This document shows, piece after piece, positions 13,946 through 23,058 of a stretch of 33,390 nt of DNA. Source of the stretch: Plantago elongata (taxonomy: Eukaryota > Streptophyta > Magnoliopsida > Lamiales > Plantaginaceae). Below the pieces are notes generated by a model. That model had not been told where the DNA came from. It did not search any database and saw only the letters and a program-made list of their open reading frames with translations. The position numbers were made by a program, and so were the translations under genes. Position 1 is the first letter of the stretch. Every line of letters begins with the position of its first letter. The stretch covers positions 1 to 33,390 of the forward strand of contig JAYMSP010001322.1 in assembly GCA_036897095.1 (NCBI GenBank), written 5' to 3'.

Positions 13946-14376
13946 AAAATATACCGTAGGTTGAGACACGTCCATTTTATATACTACACAATAACTATGT
14001 ATTTTTTGTATATCTTACAGTGACTACTTGTTTAGAATATATATTTCGGTCATTTTTTTACTTTGACTTGTTGGTGATTTATTATACGTGCATGGGGTAT
14101 CTCACGCACTCGACACAATGACTTTGTATTTTTGAATTTCTCTTTCTTGTCTTTGTTTTTCTTTCAAAATAATTTTTGAGATTGAATCACGATATGACAT
14201 GTGTCAACCGTTTAAGATACTTTCGACATTTGAGGCATTTGCGACATGCGAAATACTTTCGGCTCATGTAATAAATCACCTGTGGTATCTTCTGGACAAT
14301 TAATCATTGTAAGGTATAAAAAAATATATAGTCATTGTATAATATATAAAATAGATGTATTTTAATTTACGGTGCG
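13946..14376. mobile_element. Foldback (long inverted-repeat) MITE, about 430 bp
   Basis: The left arm starting ACCGTAGGTTGAGACACG at 13953 pairs with the reverse complement of the right arm ending ACGGT at 14373. Matching landmarks occur in the same order in both arms: TCCATTTTATATACTACAC against TCTATTTTATATATTATAC, then ATCTTACAGTGA against ACCTTACAATGA, then GGTGATTTATTA (14072-14083, and inverted at 14269-14280). Arms are over 100 nt and roughly three-quarters identical. CTTTAAAA flanks both sides (13938-13945 and 14377-14384) and may be a target duplication. No coding capacity. Mutator-like origin is an inference from the long arms. Confidence 0.6.
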
Positions 14377-14503
14377 CTTTAAAATTTAATGAATAGTTTA
14401 CCATCTGTTCCCTACCTGAAAACGTAAATATATTTATTGGGCAATGGAGCAGGCATGGATGGACTAAAATTCATCATACCTGAACAAAAATTACACAAAT
14501 TTA

Positions 14504-14662
14504 GGGGCTGATTGCCATAGCATTTAAATCGCCTCATTTGGCTCGATGAATAGTGATTTGGACTAAAATACAATTCAAATACCTCATTTCAATTATATTT
14601 CAAATACAATTTCACCAAAATTCCATTCAAATGGCCATTTGGGTGCCATGACAATTAGTACC
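14504..14662 (+). mobile_element. PIF/Harbinger-like MITE (159 bp) with TTA target duplication
   Basis: Flanked by TTA at 14501-14503 and 14663-14665. The left end GGGGCTGATTGCCATAGCA and the reverse complement of the right end GGTACTAATTGTCATGGCA agree at 14 of 19 positions. The core at 14535-14572 matches an inverted copy at 20467-20504 at 35 of 38 positions. The 3-bp TTA duplication points to the PIF/Harbinger superfamily. No coding capacity. Confidence 0.7.
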
Positions 14663-14665
14663 TTA

Positions 14666-15960
14666 GTAATTGCATGAACATAAATTAAACAAATTTAATA
14701 CTACATTCACCGAAGCAAACAATAAGTGACAAAGTATAGAGAAAAACTCCGCAAGTTTTACTAATGTTGGTGTAGTTTGGGTCAAGAGACTCGAAACGGT
14801 AAAGGCAAATATGACAGTCAATGAGAAAAGTAGAGGTTAAGACAGACGACAATCACTGAACGAAGAAGAACAAGACACATCCACAATAGAGGCGTTAAAA
14901 TAAAGTTTAATTTTTAGTTTAAAACTAGTGACTGCATTTCACGCTCGGTTACCACATGCCTATGACTGAGGTAGTAAAACATAAAACAAACAGATGACGA
15001 AAACTTTAATCCAGATGGAGTAGTTTGTTACTGTTACTAGCTAGTGCTAGTATAAAGTGGTTATGATCATTGATTTTAATATTGACGATGGATAAAAATG
15101 TCAATATAGTTGCTGCCGACAAAACATCCATCGATGTGCTTTTTATAGCTGGATTGGCTAGTGACATATTTAGCAACCATTACATTCTACCTTGGAAAAG
15201 AAATTTCTATTACTATTTAATATAAAATTAAAGTTAAATTATTTAAATTCAAATTACATTTTTATATGTATTTTTATATAAAAACACATAAGTGAATTGC
15301 AGTTCTACACTAAACACCCATTTTTCTTACAAATTAACTACTATGGTTGTCTAGGCCAACTTTAATTGTGACGCGCGATAATGCATCGTCGTGACATGAT
15401 ATTGTGTGTTTTTGCCGCAGTGGTGACACATCGTCGACACATCATGATTTTTTAAAATTATTTTTATTTTTATTTACATATTAATCATATTATAAGAGTG
15501 TTTACAAAATTGCATTTTCTTAAGTCGTTTTATAATTTACTAAGGTTTAAAATTCAAAAAAAAAAGAATTTCTTTTTCTATTTCTGAAAACATATTAACA
15601 TATAATAATAGTGTTTAGAAATCAAAAATAATAAAATTATATTTTTAGAGGTTGTTTTATAGTTTTAAGTTTAATTAAGAGAGAAAATGAACTCGAGATT
15701 GAATCATTCAATAATGGTCAAGAGTAGTCTCTCTTTGTAGATTTTGAATAGAAGAATTCGTTAGTGATTTTTATTTATTTTTTACATTTTTATTTTTAAA
15801 GTTATTCGCGTTTGAAACTGGACAAAACATAAAAAGATAAATAAGAAAAAAAACAGGAGGGGATATCAGTTGCTGCGTCGCAACAACCACACCATAGCGA
15901 CGCGTTGTGGCACGACGTGGTCAGCGCGCCATGGCACGCGCGTTGAAGCGCCTGCAGCGC
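14666..15960. other. Intergenic region with a GC-rich, CpG-rich repeat at its right side
   Basis: No gene seen. The sequence is AT-rich except for two islands, near 15365-15445 and 15875-15968, rich in GACGCG, CGTCGTG and GTGGCACG words. These flank an AT-rich centre and continue beyond the hAT insertion (16771-16822). They may be the two sides of one older repeat element. Confidence 0.4.
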
Positions 15961-15968
15961 GTCGTGGC

Positions 15969-16762
15969 TAGGGATGAGCAGAAACGGAACCAGACTGAAA
16001 TACCGGTCCTAACCGGACCAAAAAATCAGGCCTCGGACCGGCCCTAAACTGACTAGGGCCGGTCCTCGGTATTGTAAATTTACATTTCTCGATCCTCAGT
16101 CCGGTCCGGGCCAAATACTGAAAAACCGCGTGTCGGACCGGTCAGGATCGATTAGAGTGTATATGTATATTTTTTCCCTTCCTCCTCCTAGTAAAACCCT
16201 AACCCCAATTCACCTTCCTCCACCCACTGCTCACCTCTCTCCTCCACCCCCGGCGGCCTTCACCACACCTCCGACTCCGAGCCTCCCCTCCGCCACAAAC
16301 CTTCCGCCTCTATTGCTCTCCCTTCCGCCGCTATCTCTTCCACCACCACGACCCACTGTCCACTGCTCTCCCTTCCACCAACTGCTGCTATCTCTTCCAC
16401 CACCACGACCCCACTGTTGTCTCCTTGCCAGTCGCCACCATGCCTCCTCTATTCTCGATCTCTTCCATCACCACGGTTCCACTGATCTCTCCTTCGTTGC
16501 TCAACCTCCGCCCACAATGCCTCCACGTCCGCTGCCGCCTCCTCTGTTTTGGATCTCATATTTTTGGAGGTTTGGAAAATTTTAAAATTTTTGGAAGGAA
16601 GGGTTTTGAAATAAACAAAATTTCTCCCATGTTTTCCCTTTTTCTTTTTTGTAAAATCCGGGCTTGCTCGGTCTAGGCCCGGACCGAGCCAATTTAGGTC
16701 TGGTCCTCGGGATTAGAAAAGGCTTTAAAATCAGTCCAGGCCTAGACCGATGCTCAGCCCTA
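15969..16762. mobile_element. Non-autonomous hAT-type element (794 bp) with perfect 8-bp target duplication
   Basis: GTCGTGGC occurs immediately before (15961-15968) and after (16763-16770). The ends are TAGGGATGAGCA and, inverted, TAGGGCTGAGCA: 11 of 12 identical. Subterminal regions on both sides are rich in CCGGTCC/GGACCGG-type words typical of plant hAT relatives. There is no transposase. The interior (about 16190-16550) is a C-rich, Pro/Ser-coding-like stretch that may be captured host sequence; it includes an internal duplication (16314-16360 and 16363-16416). An 8-bp duplication is the hAT hallmark, so the class call is strong. Confidence 0.85.
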
Positions 16763-16954
16763 GTCGTGGCACACGACGCGTGCCCCCGACGATGCCGTTG
16801 TGGGTGGTCTTAGTGATAGCCTATTGTCTGAGTGTGTGGTAAATTAGCTGTATTAAAGCACTAGTTGTAGGAAGTTTATACTTTTTTCTAAATATCACCC
16901 CTAAATGATGTACTATTCTAATTATAGTCCTTTCTATATTTTTTGTAAAACATT

Positions 16955-17274
16955 AGAGCATTAATTGTAGGAGTCTCATTTAGTTATTTTATCTGAAATT
17001 TAGGATAAAAGGTAGAAAAAACAATAAAATTGTTACATTTTCAGATTACCTAAAGTATTATGGCCCACTCTAAAATTTACAATTGTGTAAACTCTCCCTT
17101 CATTTGAGCACTCCCTAAAAATTTTGAAGGAGTAATTAATGGGAACCAACAAACCTTATGTAGTTTTATTGAAAATAGGCCTTCTACAATTATGAAGAAA
17201 AATAAAGTATCCCTAAAAATAGCATAGGAGCTTATTTGAGAGCAAATATATAAGATTCCTACAACTATTACTCT
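16955..17274 (+). mobile_element. MITE unit 1 of a side-by-side pair (320 bp)
   Basis: The left end AGAGCATTAATTGTAGGAGTC and the reverse complement of the right end AGAGTAATAGTTGTAGGAATC agree at 17 of 21 positions. The interior has an ACCTAAAGTATTATGGCCCAC block matched in unit 2 at a spacing of 327 bases. No coding capacity. Superfamily uncertain (hAT- or Mutator-like). Confidence 0.6.
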
Positions 17275-17275
17275 C

Positions 17276-17604
17276 ATAGCACTTTTTGTAGGACTCTCAA
17301 AAAATTGTATATACTTAAATTTAAATTTGAGGTAAAACAAGTAATAAAGTGCTAAAATATCAAAATCTTAGAAATCCTAAAATACTATGGCCCACAAAAC
17401 TTTAATCATAAACTTGAGGACTCCTAAAATATTGGTTAAAGATAAGAAGCTCCTACAATTTTTTGAAGAGTAAATTATGTAGGTACTTTTATGTACAAAA
17501 TAGGAGTCCTACAATTTTGTACAATGCATAAGGAGGATAATTATGAGATAGTAGATGAGCTAATATGTATTTTGAGGAGATTTTAGGACTCCTATAAGTG
17601 CTCT
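17276..17604 (+). mobile_element. MITE unit 2 of the pair, same orientation (329 bp)
   Basis: Starts ATAGCACTTTTTGTAGGACTC; the reverse complement of its right end reads AGAGCACTTATAGGAGTCC. The TATGGCCCAC block is at 17386-17395, against 17059-17068 in unit 1. It lies one base after unit 1 in the same direction. A further related end, AAAGCACTAGTTGTAGGAAG, lies at 16855-16874 and may be the start of a third, broken copy. Confidence 0.55.
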
Positions 17605-17605
17605 T

Positions 17606-17893
17606 CGATGAACTATTTCTATTATAAAAGAATGAAACAAACTAGTGAACCCCAACAATTTACTTCTGAGGAGGGTTCAAATTTAAATAATATGTTAGGA
17701 AGTACTAAATTAATTTGTAGACCATCATTTAAATAGGATTAACTTTATATTTTAGCCTACCATTCGTTTTTTATTCTAAATATAATAATAAAATTCATTA
17801 TGAAATTCCTACGACTATTGATATTATCTCATCATTCATCATACAAATCTCTACATGACTACATCAGATCCCAACCAAAACAAGCTTACTTAC
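17606..17893. other. AT-rich spacer
   Basis: No gene or element with clear ends seen. Confidence 0.5.
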
Positions 17894-18088
17894 ATGCATT
17901 GCCTGCCTGGAACTGATAAACTTATCACCATGAGCACATTCATGATTCATCTGGCTAAGTGCAAATGCAAAGGACCAGTCAGCAGAACCCAGATTACCAC
18001 GAATCCTCCCTTTGGTTAACTGATGGCCGCTTGTTTGTCCATCCGCCGGTACAGCCATAACTTTGGCTGTTTCGGTCATAAGGCATAG
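17894..18088 (-). pseudogene. Orphan exon candidate (195 nt, unknown protein)
   Basis: On the minus strand a good acceptor (TTCTTTACAG) precedes 18088 and a consensus donor (GTAAGT) follows 17894. The 195 nt between are open in a frame containing MTETAKVMAVPADG and SADWSFAFALSQMNHE. Both splice phases are 0. I do not recognise the protein. It may be a further exon of the decayed PPR gene next to it, or of another decayed gene. No further exons were found on either side. Confidence 0.3.
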
Positions 18089-18633
18089 CTGTAAAGAATC
18101 ACTAGAACTTAATCAATGGACCTCAAACTCAAATGTACACAGGTTGTCAGGTTGTCAGGTTGATCCTACAAGGTAATGCATGATAACTTGATGAGCTTGT
18201 GCTATTTAGGATATGGATCACCACAGAAAGAGCATTACATAACATATCCATTCGTTCATCGAGACATCTTCACGAGAGCTTTTATTTTGCAGTTTCTTCT
18301 TTTCCCTTGATAATATAGTACTCATACTCACTGCCTCTACCACAACCTTCAAGACCAGGACAGAGTAAAATCCTAATGCAACATTAATACCTTCACTTTT
18401 CATAATTTAAATGTTTCAGGTGCTGCTGCTACATTTCCTCAGGAAACTATGGGGTGAATTGCAGGATAGAGGTATCTGTCCGGACTCATGGCCAGGCCTA
18501 AAAATGCTCCGGGATTGTGCATGAGACGACACCGATTTAAACTAGATTACTTAATAAAAGAGTAGAGTCGTATACTGGACACCAAACAGTGTCAACAAAG
18601 TCATAACATAGAAACAAAAGCTCCAAAGATTAC
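18089..18633. other. Spacer or intron between gene remnants
   Basis: An acceptor-like TTTTTAG near 18506 is followed by a short frame containing MSPDRYLYP that soon hits a stop. It could be a decayed PPR exon; nothing else is supported. Confidence 0.3.
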
Positions 18634-19369
18634 CAGAGTAAGCAAGATACTCCATCAGGATTGTGAATGTATGACAAGTCGGAGACAGGCCAGAGTTGAG
18701 CATCTCCTTGTACATGGCAGTTGCATCAAATAAAATCTTCATGTAAGCAGTGTAAGACACCACAGTCGAACTAAAAAACTCCTTTTCTAATTCTAATTAC
18801 AGTAACCAAACTGTTAAGTCTGACAAGAGATTACAGGCCTTCCTTCAATTGAATTGGAGGGCAATAAGCAAGTACATTGCGAGTTACAACTATCAGGTAA
18901 CCAAATTTAAACCGATTAAAGTAGTTTATTAGTTCATTTAAATCTCAAAGAAATCAGCTTGGTTCATTTCACTCACAGAAAAAGAATACGAATTCATTAG
19001 TAAGAGCAATTGCGAGTAACTTGTATTGAGCTTGTGGGTAAACAAGCCTAAAACCAAGTTCAAGCTCGACTTTATATATCGAGTATTGATCACGTAACAA
19101 CTCTAATTACTGAGGCTCTCAAACCGGTACCAAAGTCACAATTTGCAACAACTTAGTATGCAATGATAATGATATACTTGAGAAATAATCGATTTAACAC
19201 TTAAGTTTATGAATGAATAGTTGGACTTGTAAAAAAGAAAAAACTGCAAAGCTAACAATGCACTAGAAATAAATATCTACCTTCCTGGAATCTCGAACAT
19301 ATACCTCATAGCTTCAAGTGAGCACCATGTCAATCTGAAACGAAGTTGTTCTAATCGATGGTGGTTTAT
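18634..19369 (-). pseudogene. Truncated pentatricopeptide repeat (PPR) gene remnant, two exons
   Basis: Exon a (19281-19369) follows a TTTCAG acceptor and ends at GTAGAT; its frame contains WCSLEAMRYMFEIPG. Exon b (18634-18770) follows a TTTTTTAG acceptor and ends at GTAATC; its frame contains VVSYTAYMKILFD and YKEMLNSGLSPTCHTFTILM, a clear PPR helix pair. The exons join in frame (phase 2), so they belong to one former gene. In the usual PPR spacing some residues are missing between KILFD and YKEM, which suggests a small deletion. No start, organelle signal or further repeats remain, and a repeat array lies where the upstream part should be. PPR proteins bind organellar RNA; this copy is probably non-functional. 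Confidence 0.5.
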
Positions 19370-19381
19370 CTGAAATGTAAC

Positions 19382-19647
19382 CAGAGACGAATGCAGACAA
19401 TTAGTTGAGGGGTAGCGGTATTAAAAAAATATGTATGTTGTAATATTAAAATTTATTAATATATTAGTTTAATTTAAATATAAATTAAATTTAATAATAT
19501 ATGATGATAACAAATTTCAATGAAAAATTAAATGTTTTGATAACATTTTTTTTTCTAAAATACATTACATAAGATTGGGTAGAACAAAAATAATGGGGTG
19601 AAGGATAAGTTTTTTGGATGAAAATGAAAAATAATTTTTAAAATTAT
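19382..19647. other. AT-rich spacer with a possible transposon end
   Basis: Begins CAGAGACGAATGCAG followed by AGTTGAGGGG, resembling ends of plant hAT-type MITEs, but no matching second end was found. Confidence 0.25.
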
Positions 19648-19895
19648 ATTGAAATATTACATAAGAATAGAAGAAGAATAAAGAAAGAAAAAAGACCATA
19701 TATTGAAAGTGAAAATTATTACCTAAGAAAAGAAGAAGAGAGAAAAAAAACAAGGAAAATATACTTAAGAATAGAAGAAAGAAAGAAAAAATACAAGAAA
19801 CATATTAAGAACATATTACATAAGAAAAGAAGAAAGAAAAAAACAAGTAACATATTACAATAAAAATAGAAGAAGAAAGGAAAAAAACAAGAAAA
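19648..19895. repeat. Purine-rich degenerate tandem repeat
   Basis: About five diverged copies of a unit of roughly 40-60 bp built as ATTACATAAGAATAGAAG followed by an AAGAAAGAAAAAAACAAG-like tail. Copies start near 19656, 19718, 19762, 19815 and 19855. The minus strand is strongly pyrimidine-rich, which creates Phe-rich spurious open frames. Confidence 0.7.
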
Positions 19896-20016
19896 AAAGT
19901 TGTCCAACAAGATTTTACCTATGACCCACGTACACTTATAATACACTTAACACTCAGCATGTGTCCAATCAGTCAAAGTTTATATTTGTTTCATTTAATC
20001 ACAAATGTTGTATAGA

Positions 20017-21640
20017 TTATGTACTAAATATTTGTGTACGAGGGTATAATGGTAAATTAATATCAAAAATCAAGGGGCAAGCAATCACCAATGTGGGTCC
20101 GTCCCCGAATGTAACTAATGCAGGTTCCACAGGCTGCCATTCCATAAGAGACTTTTCACATATTTCCAGTTCAACTTTCTTGAGATCATGTAAGCAGCAG
20201 ACTGCATCATGTGTGGAAATCAGACTGCACTTCTTCTCCTGCTTCATCGGCAATCGCATTAAATTGGCATATAGGGCATGGATTACGCTCTTGTCATCAC
20301 CGTTCAATGTCGTTCGAGCTACAAACCTTGGACGGCAGAGCTTCAAATCCATAATGAAGTTGTCCCTTGTATAACAAGACTTGTTTGGATGGACATTTGA
20401 GTGGGCATTTGAATGGATTTTGGTGAAAATTGTGTTTGGATGGACATTTGAGTGGGGTATTTTAAGTGTATTTTAGGCCAAATCACTGTTTATCGAGCCA
20501 AATGGGGGTATTCAAATATCGAGCCAAACGCCCCCTAAATTCTCCACCACAAGTTTTGGGAAACATCCCCCTAAATGAGCAATCTGTGCTTAAAAGGCAT
20601 GAAATTTGATATCGAGAGAAATTTTGGATCAGCCTAACTCGATGAGAAGATTTCTCAACCTCTCGAGCCATGAACCTTCACCCTCAACATAGGGAAAGTT
20701 TATTTCAGATTCCAATTCCCTGGAATGATCAGTCGTAAACAACATGCCAGGGATATGACGATAATGCAATACAAACTTGATTTTCTAACATTTGGAATAT
20801 CTAAAAGGGCCATCCTTAATGAAACTTCCTTGTGACGTTGGGGTATAGTCATAAAGCATATAAACTTGAGAGAACGACTAGAAATTTCGATATCTGGACA
20901 ACCAGTCCAGTCATGTAGAGTCAGGAAAGCAAGATGGCAACCTAACGAAGAACATAGGATCCAGCACAACGCCTTCAAGATACAAGCAAGTCAAATTAGG
21001 AGGCCGAGTATCAGCATCTAACCTCACAATGAATCGTGGATAACACTCAAAATCGACAAACAAATTCTTGATGCTATGCATTATACTCAAATCAAGTGTT
21101 CTTAAGCGCGCGAGAGATTGCAGCTTAAGGTTTTGAATAAAAGGACATGCCAGGAGAATTCCATGAAGCAGGTCATCTCTACTATCACTGTTACATAAAC
21201 TTAGTGACACAAGGCCCGGACACAGGATTAAACTTGCAGAAATTATGCACCCTTTCACGTGCAATTCTTTGAGACATGGTTGCTCAAATACTTGAGCAGA
21301 CAGAGCATACATAATCTGTGAATTTGATGACGGTCAAATCGAGCGTATTCACCCGCGCCAGTTGAAGGAAGCTGAGATGCATTCATCAATAGTCCGGTTA
21401 GCATAGACATAATGGTTATTAGCATGAGCTCTAGAATATCGTTCCGTCATCTCCATGGGAGGTATGGTATAGTGTTTACCTTGAGTCTGAACTTATTAAC
21501 CTTAAGGTTTTGATCCATGTACCTTTGAATGGTTTTCGTTGCTGCAAGACCAGAACAGGACGAGTAGACCATGCCTGATACCATGATTTCGAGCAGAGCA
21601 GCTTGTGATGGAGTATTTCCACAGGCACTTCATTCATCTT
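20017..21640 (-). pseudogene. F-box/LRR (FBD-like) pseudogene, frameshifted and MITE-interrupted
   Basis: Minus-strand pieces run in the order expected of plant F-box/LRR proteins: an F-box remnant MNEVPVEILHH followed by SKSWYQAWSTRPVL (about 21640-21540); IDECISASFNW and VNTLDLTV (about 21400-21330); an LRR stretch with CLKELHVKGC, CPGLVSLSLC and SIKNLFVDFECYPRF (20911-21312); then HDWTGCPDIEISSRSLKF in another frame, and FVLHYRHIPGMLF in a third. The C-terminal part (20017-20374) contains HDLKKVELEICEKS. At least three frame changes and in-frame stops break it, and the MITE at 20375-20535 interrupts it. Intact family members are SCF ubiquitin-ligase adaptors; this one is almost certainly dead. 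Confidence 0.75.
20375..20535 (-). mobile_element. PIF/Harbinger-like MITE (161 bp) inserted in the F-box pseudogene, TAA target duplication
   Basis: Flanked by TAA at 20372-20374 and 20536-20538. The core at 20467-20504 is the inverted match (35 of 38) of the MITE core at 14535-14572. Its inverted right end is GGGGGCGTTTGGCTCG; the left end has GTTTGGATGG. A 24-nt sequence, beginning TGTTTGGATGGACATTTG, occurs identically at 20382-20405 and 20433-20456. No coding capacity. Confidence 0.7.
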
Positions 21641-22919
21641 GCTATCCGTTTATATTAGGGCAATATTTTGTGCCACTAGATAAGAGTCCTGGATAATTAC
21701 AAGTTGTTTCATACGAATTTAAGCAGTAATTAGATTAATTAATTAACCCCATGGTCTTCCGTCATGACTTGACCAACCAAAAGCTCATCCGATTGAACAT
21801 AGAAATCAACGGGCAAATTGGGAAATATAATATAAAAGGAGAGGACAAAACAACCCCTCATTGGCAGCTCAGGTCGCTAACCTTTCACTCTCTCGATGAG
21901 TCCGCCACCGCTCGCGGCTCGTGGACTTCATTTCCACACATCTTATAAATTAAATAATCTCTCAACTTCTCCAATGCCTTATTTGCCCCTACCACTCAAT
22001 TCATAATTAAATTGTTTTTCATCTTCACACAATTCACAAATAAAAATAATCTCACTCTTAACTAATTAAGGACTTGCATGTCTTCATCCAACTAATTACT
22101 CTATGCTAATCCCAAACTAATCTTTTTATTTTACGGATTAATCTGATGGGATTCTTTCATTATTATCGTTAAGTCGTAAAAGTATGCGTTACGGTTTACA
22201 GATTGAGTGTGTTTTTTTTAATATGATATAAAAGAATTTAAAAATAATTTGAAGTGTGTAATTAGTAAATAAAATGTAATTAACCAACAATTTGCTATGA
22301 AATGTAGTGGTGAATTTCGAACTAATATACATGCTCACCTTTAATATAGAGTAAAAGGCTCAATTATAACTTTATAATGTATTCTTTTTAATTATTTTAA
22401 AATTGTTATTGATTACAATACATAAAACTTTTAGAGTACATGTCATGAGTTCTAGATAATAAAATAATTATACTCTCATTTTCTTTAAATTAAATTTTTC
22501 TGACATTCGATATACAATAAAAATATATTATTACCACCTACAATAAATGACTTCACCATGATTTATATATTGAAACGTTTAAGATTTTAACACCAACTAT
22601 TTTATGCACGTAATTCTTTCATTTCATTTTAAAATATTAGAGATTTTTCGAAAAATATTGAAATGTCTATAAAAAATATAATAGTTATCGTTCTTCATGT
22701 TTTTTTAAAAATTGAGATATAATCCATTATATAAATAATTGAGTAACAAAATAATGTATTTATTATACCATTTGAACTCCTGATAGATGAAATTAAACAT
22801 ATGTAATTAACAATATTAGCATTATTAACAAAATTGTCTAAATTAAAATTGAAAGGAGGAGAAAATGGTCAGAAGAGAGATCTGGGCTGGCGATATTAAC
22901 TAACAGGCACATTTGTTTC
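21641..22919. other. Intergenic region upstream of PGD, AT-rich
   Basis: No gene seen. The plus-strand open frame at 21751-21948 has no recognisable protein features. From about 22000 to 22850 the sequence is strongly AT-rich without clear repeat ends. The PGD promoter should lie in the distal part, but no TATA box could be chosen with confidence. Confidence 0.5.
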
Positions 22920-23058
22920 AGCTCCTCCAATCCAAACCCAAACCATCAAATTCAACAACTCTTCTTCTTCTTCTTCCATTTCTCTACATTTCATCACTCT
23001 TCTTCTTCTTCACTAGCTCATCAATCAATCAACCAAACCAAACCAATTAATCACAGCC
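22920..23058 (+). promoter_or_regulatory. 5' leader of PGD with CTT-rich tracts
   Basis: The stretch just before the PGD start is pyrimidine-rich, with two CTT repeat runs (about 22960-22976 and 22997-23012), as is common in plant 5' untranslated regions and core promoters. The ATG at 23059 has a good context (GCCATGGC). Confidence 0.5.

Noticed and set aside
16130..16585. 151-codon Pro-rich open frame as a real gene
   Set aside because: Falls wholly inside the hAT element, is low-complexity, and starts in the subterminal region; treated as cargo of the element.
17077..17340. 87-codon minus-strand open frame
   Set aside because: Spans the junction of the two MITE units and has no protein-like features.
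19565..19946. Phe/Leu-rich minus-strand open frames resembling membrane proteins
   Set aside because: Produced by the purine-rich tandem repeat read on its pyrimidine strand.
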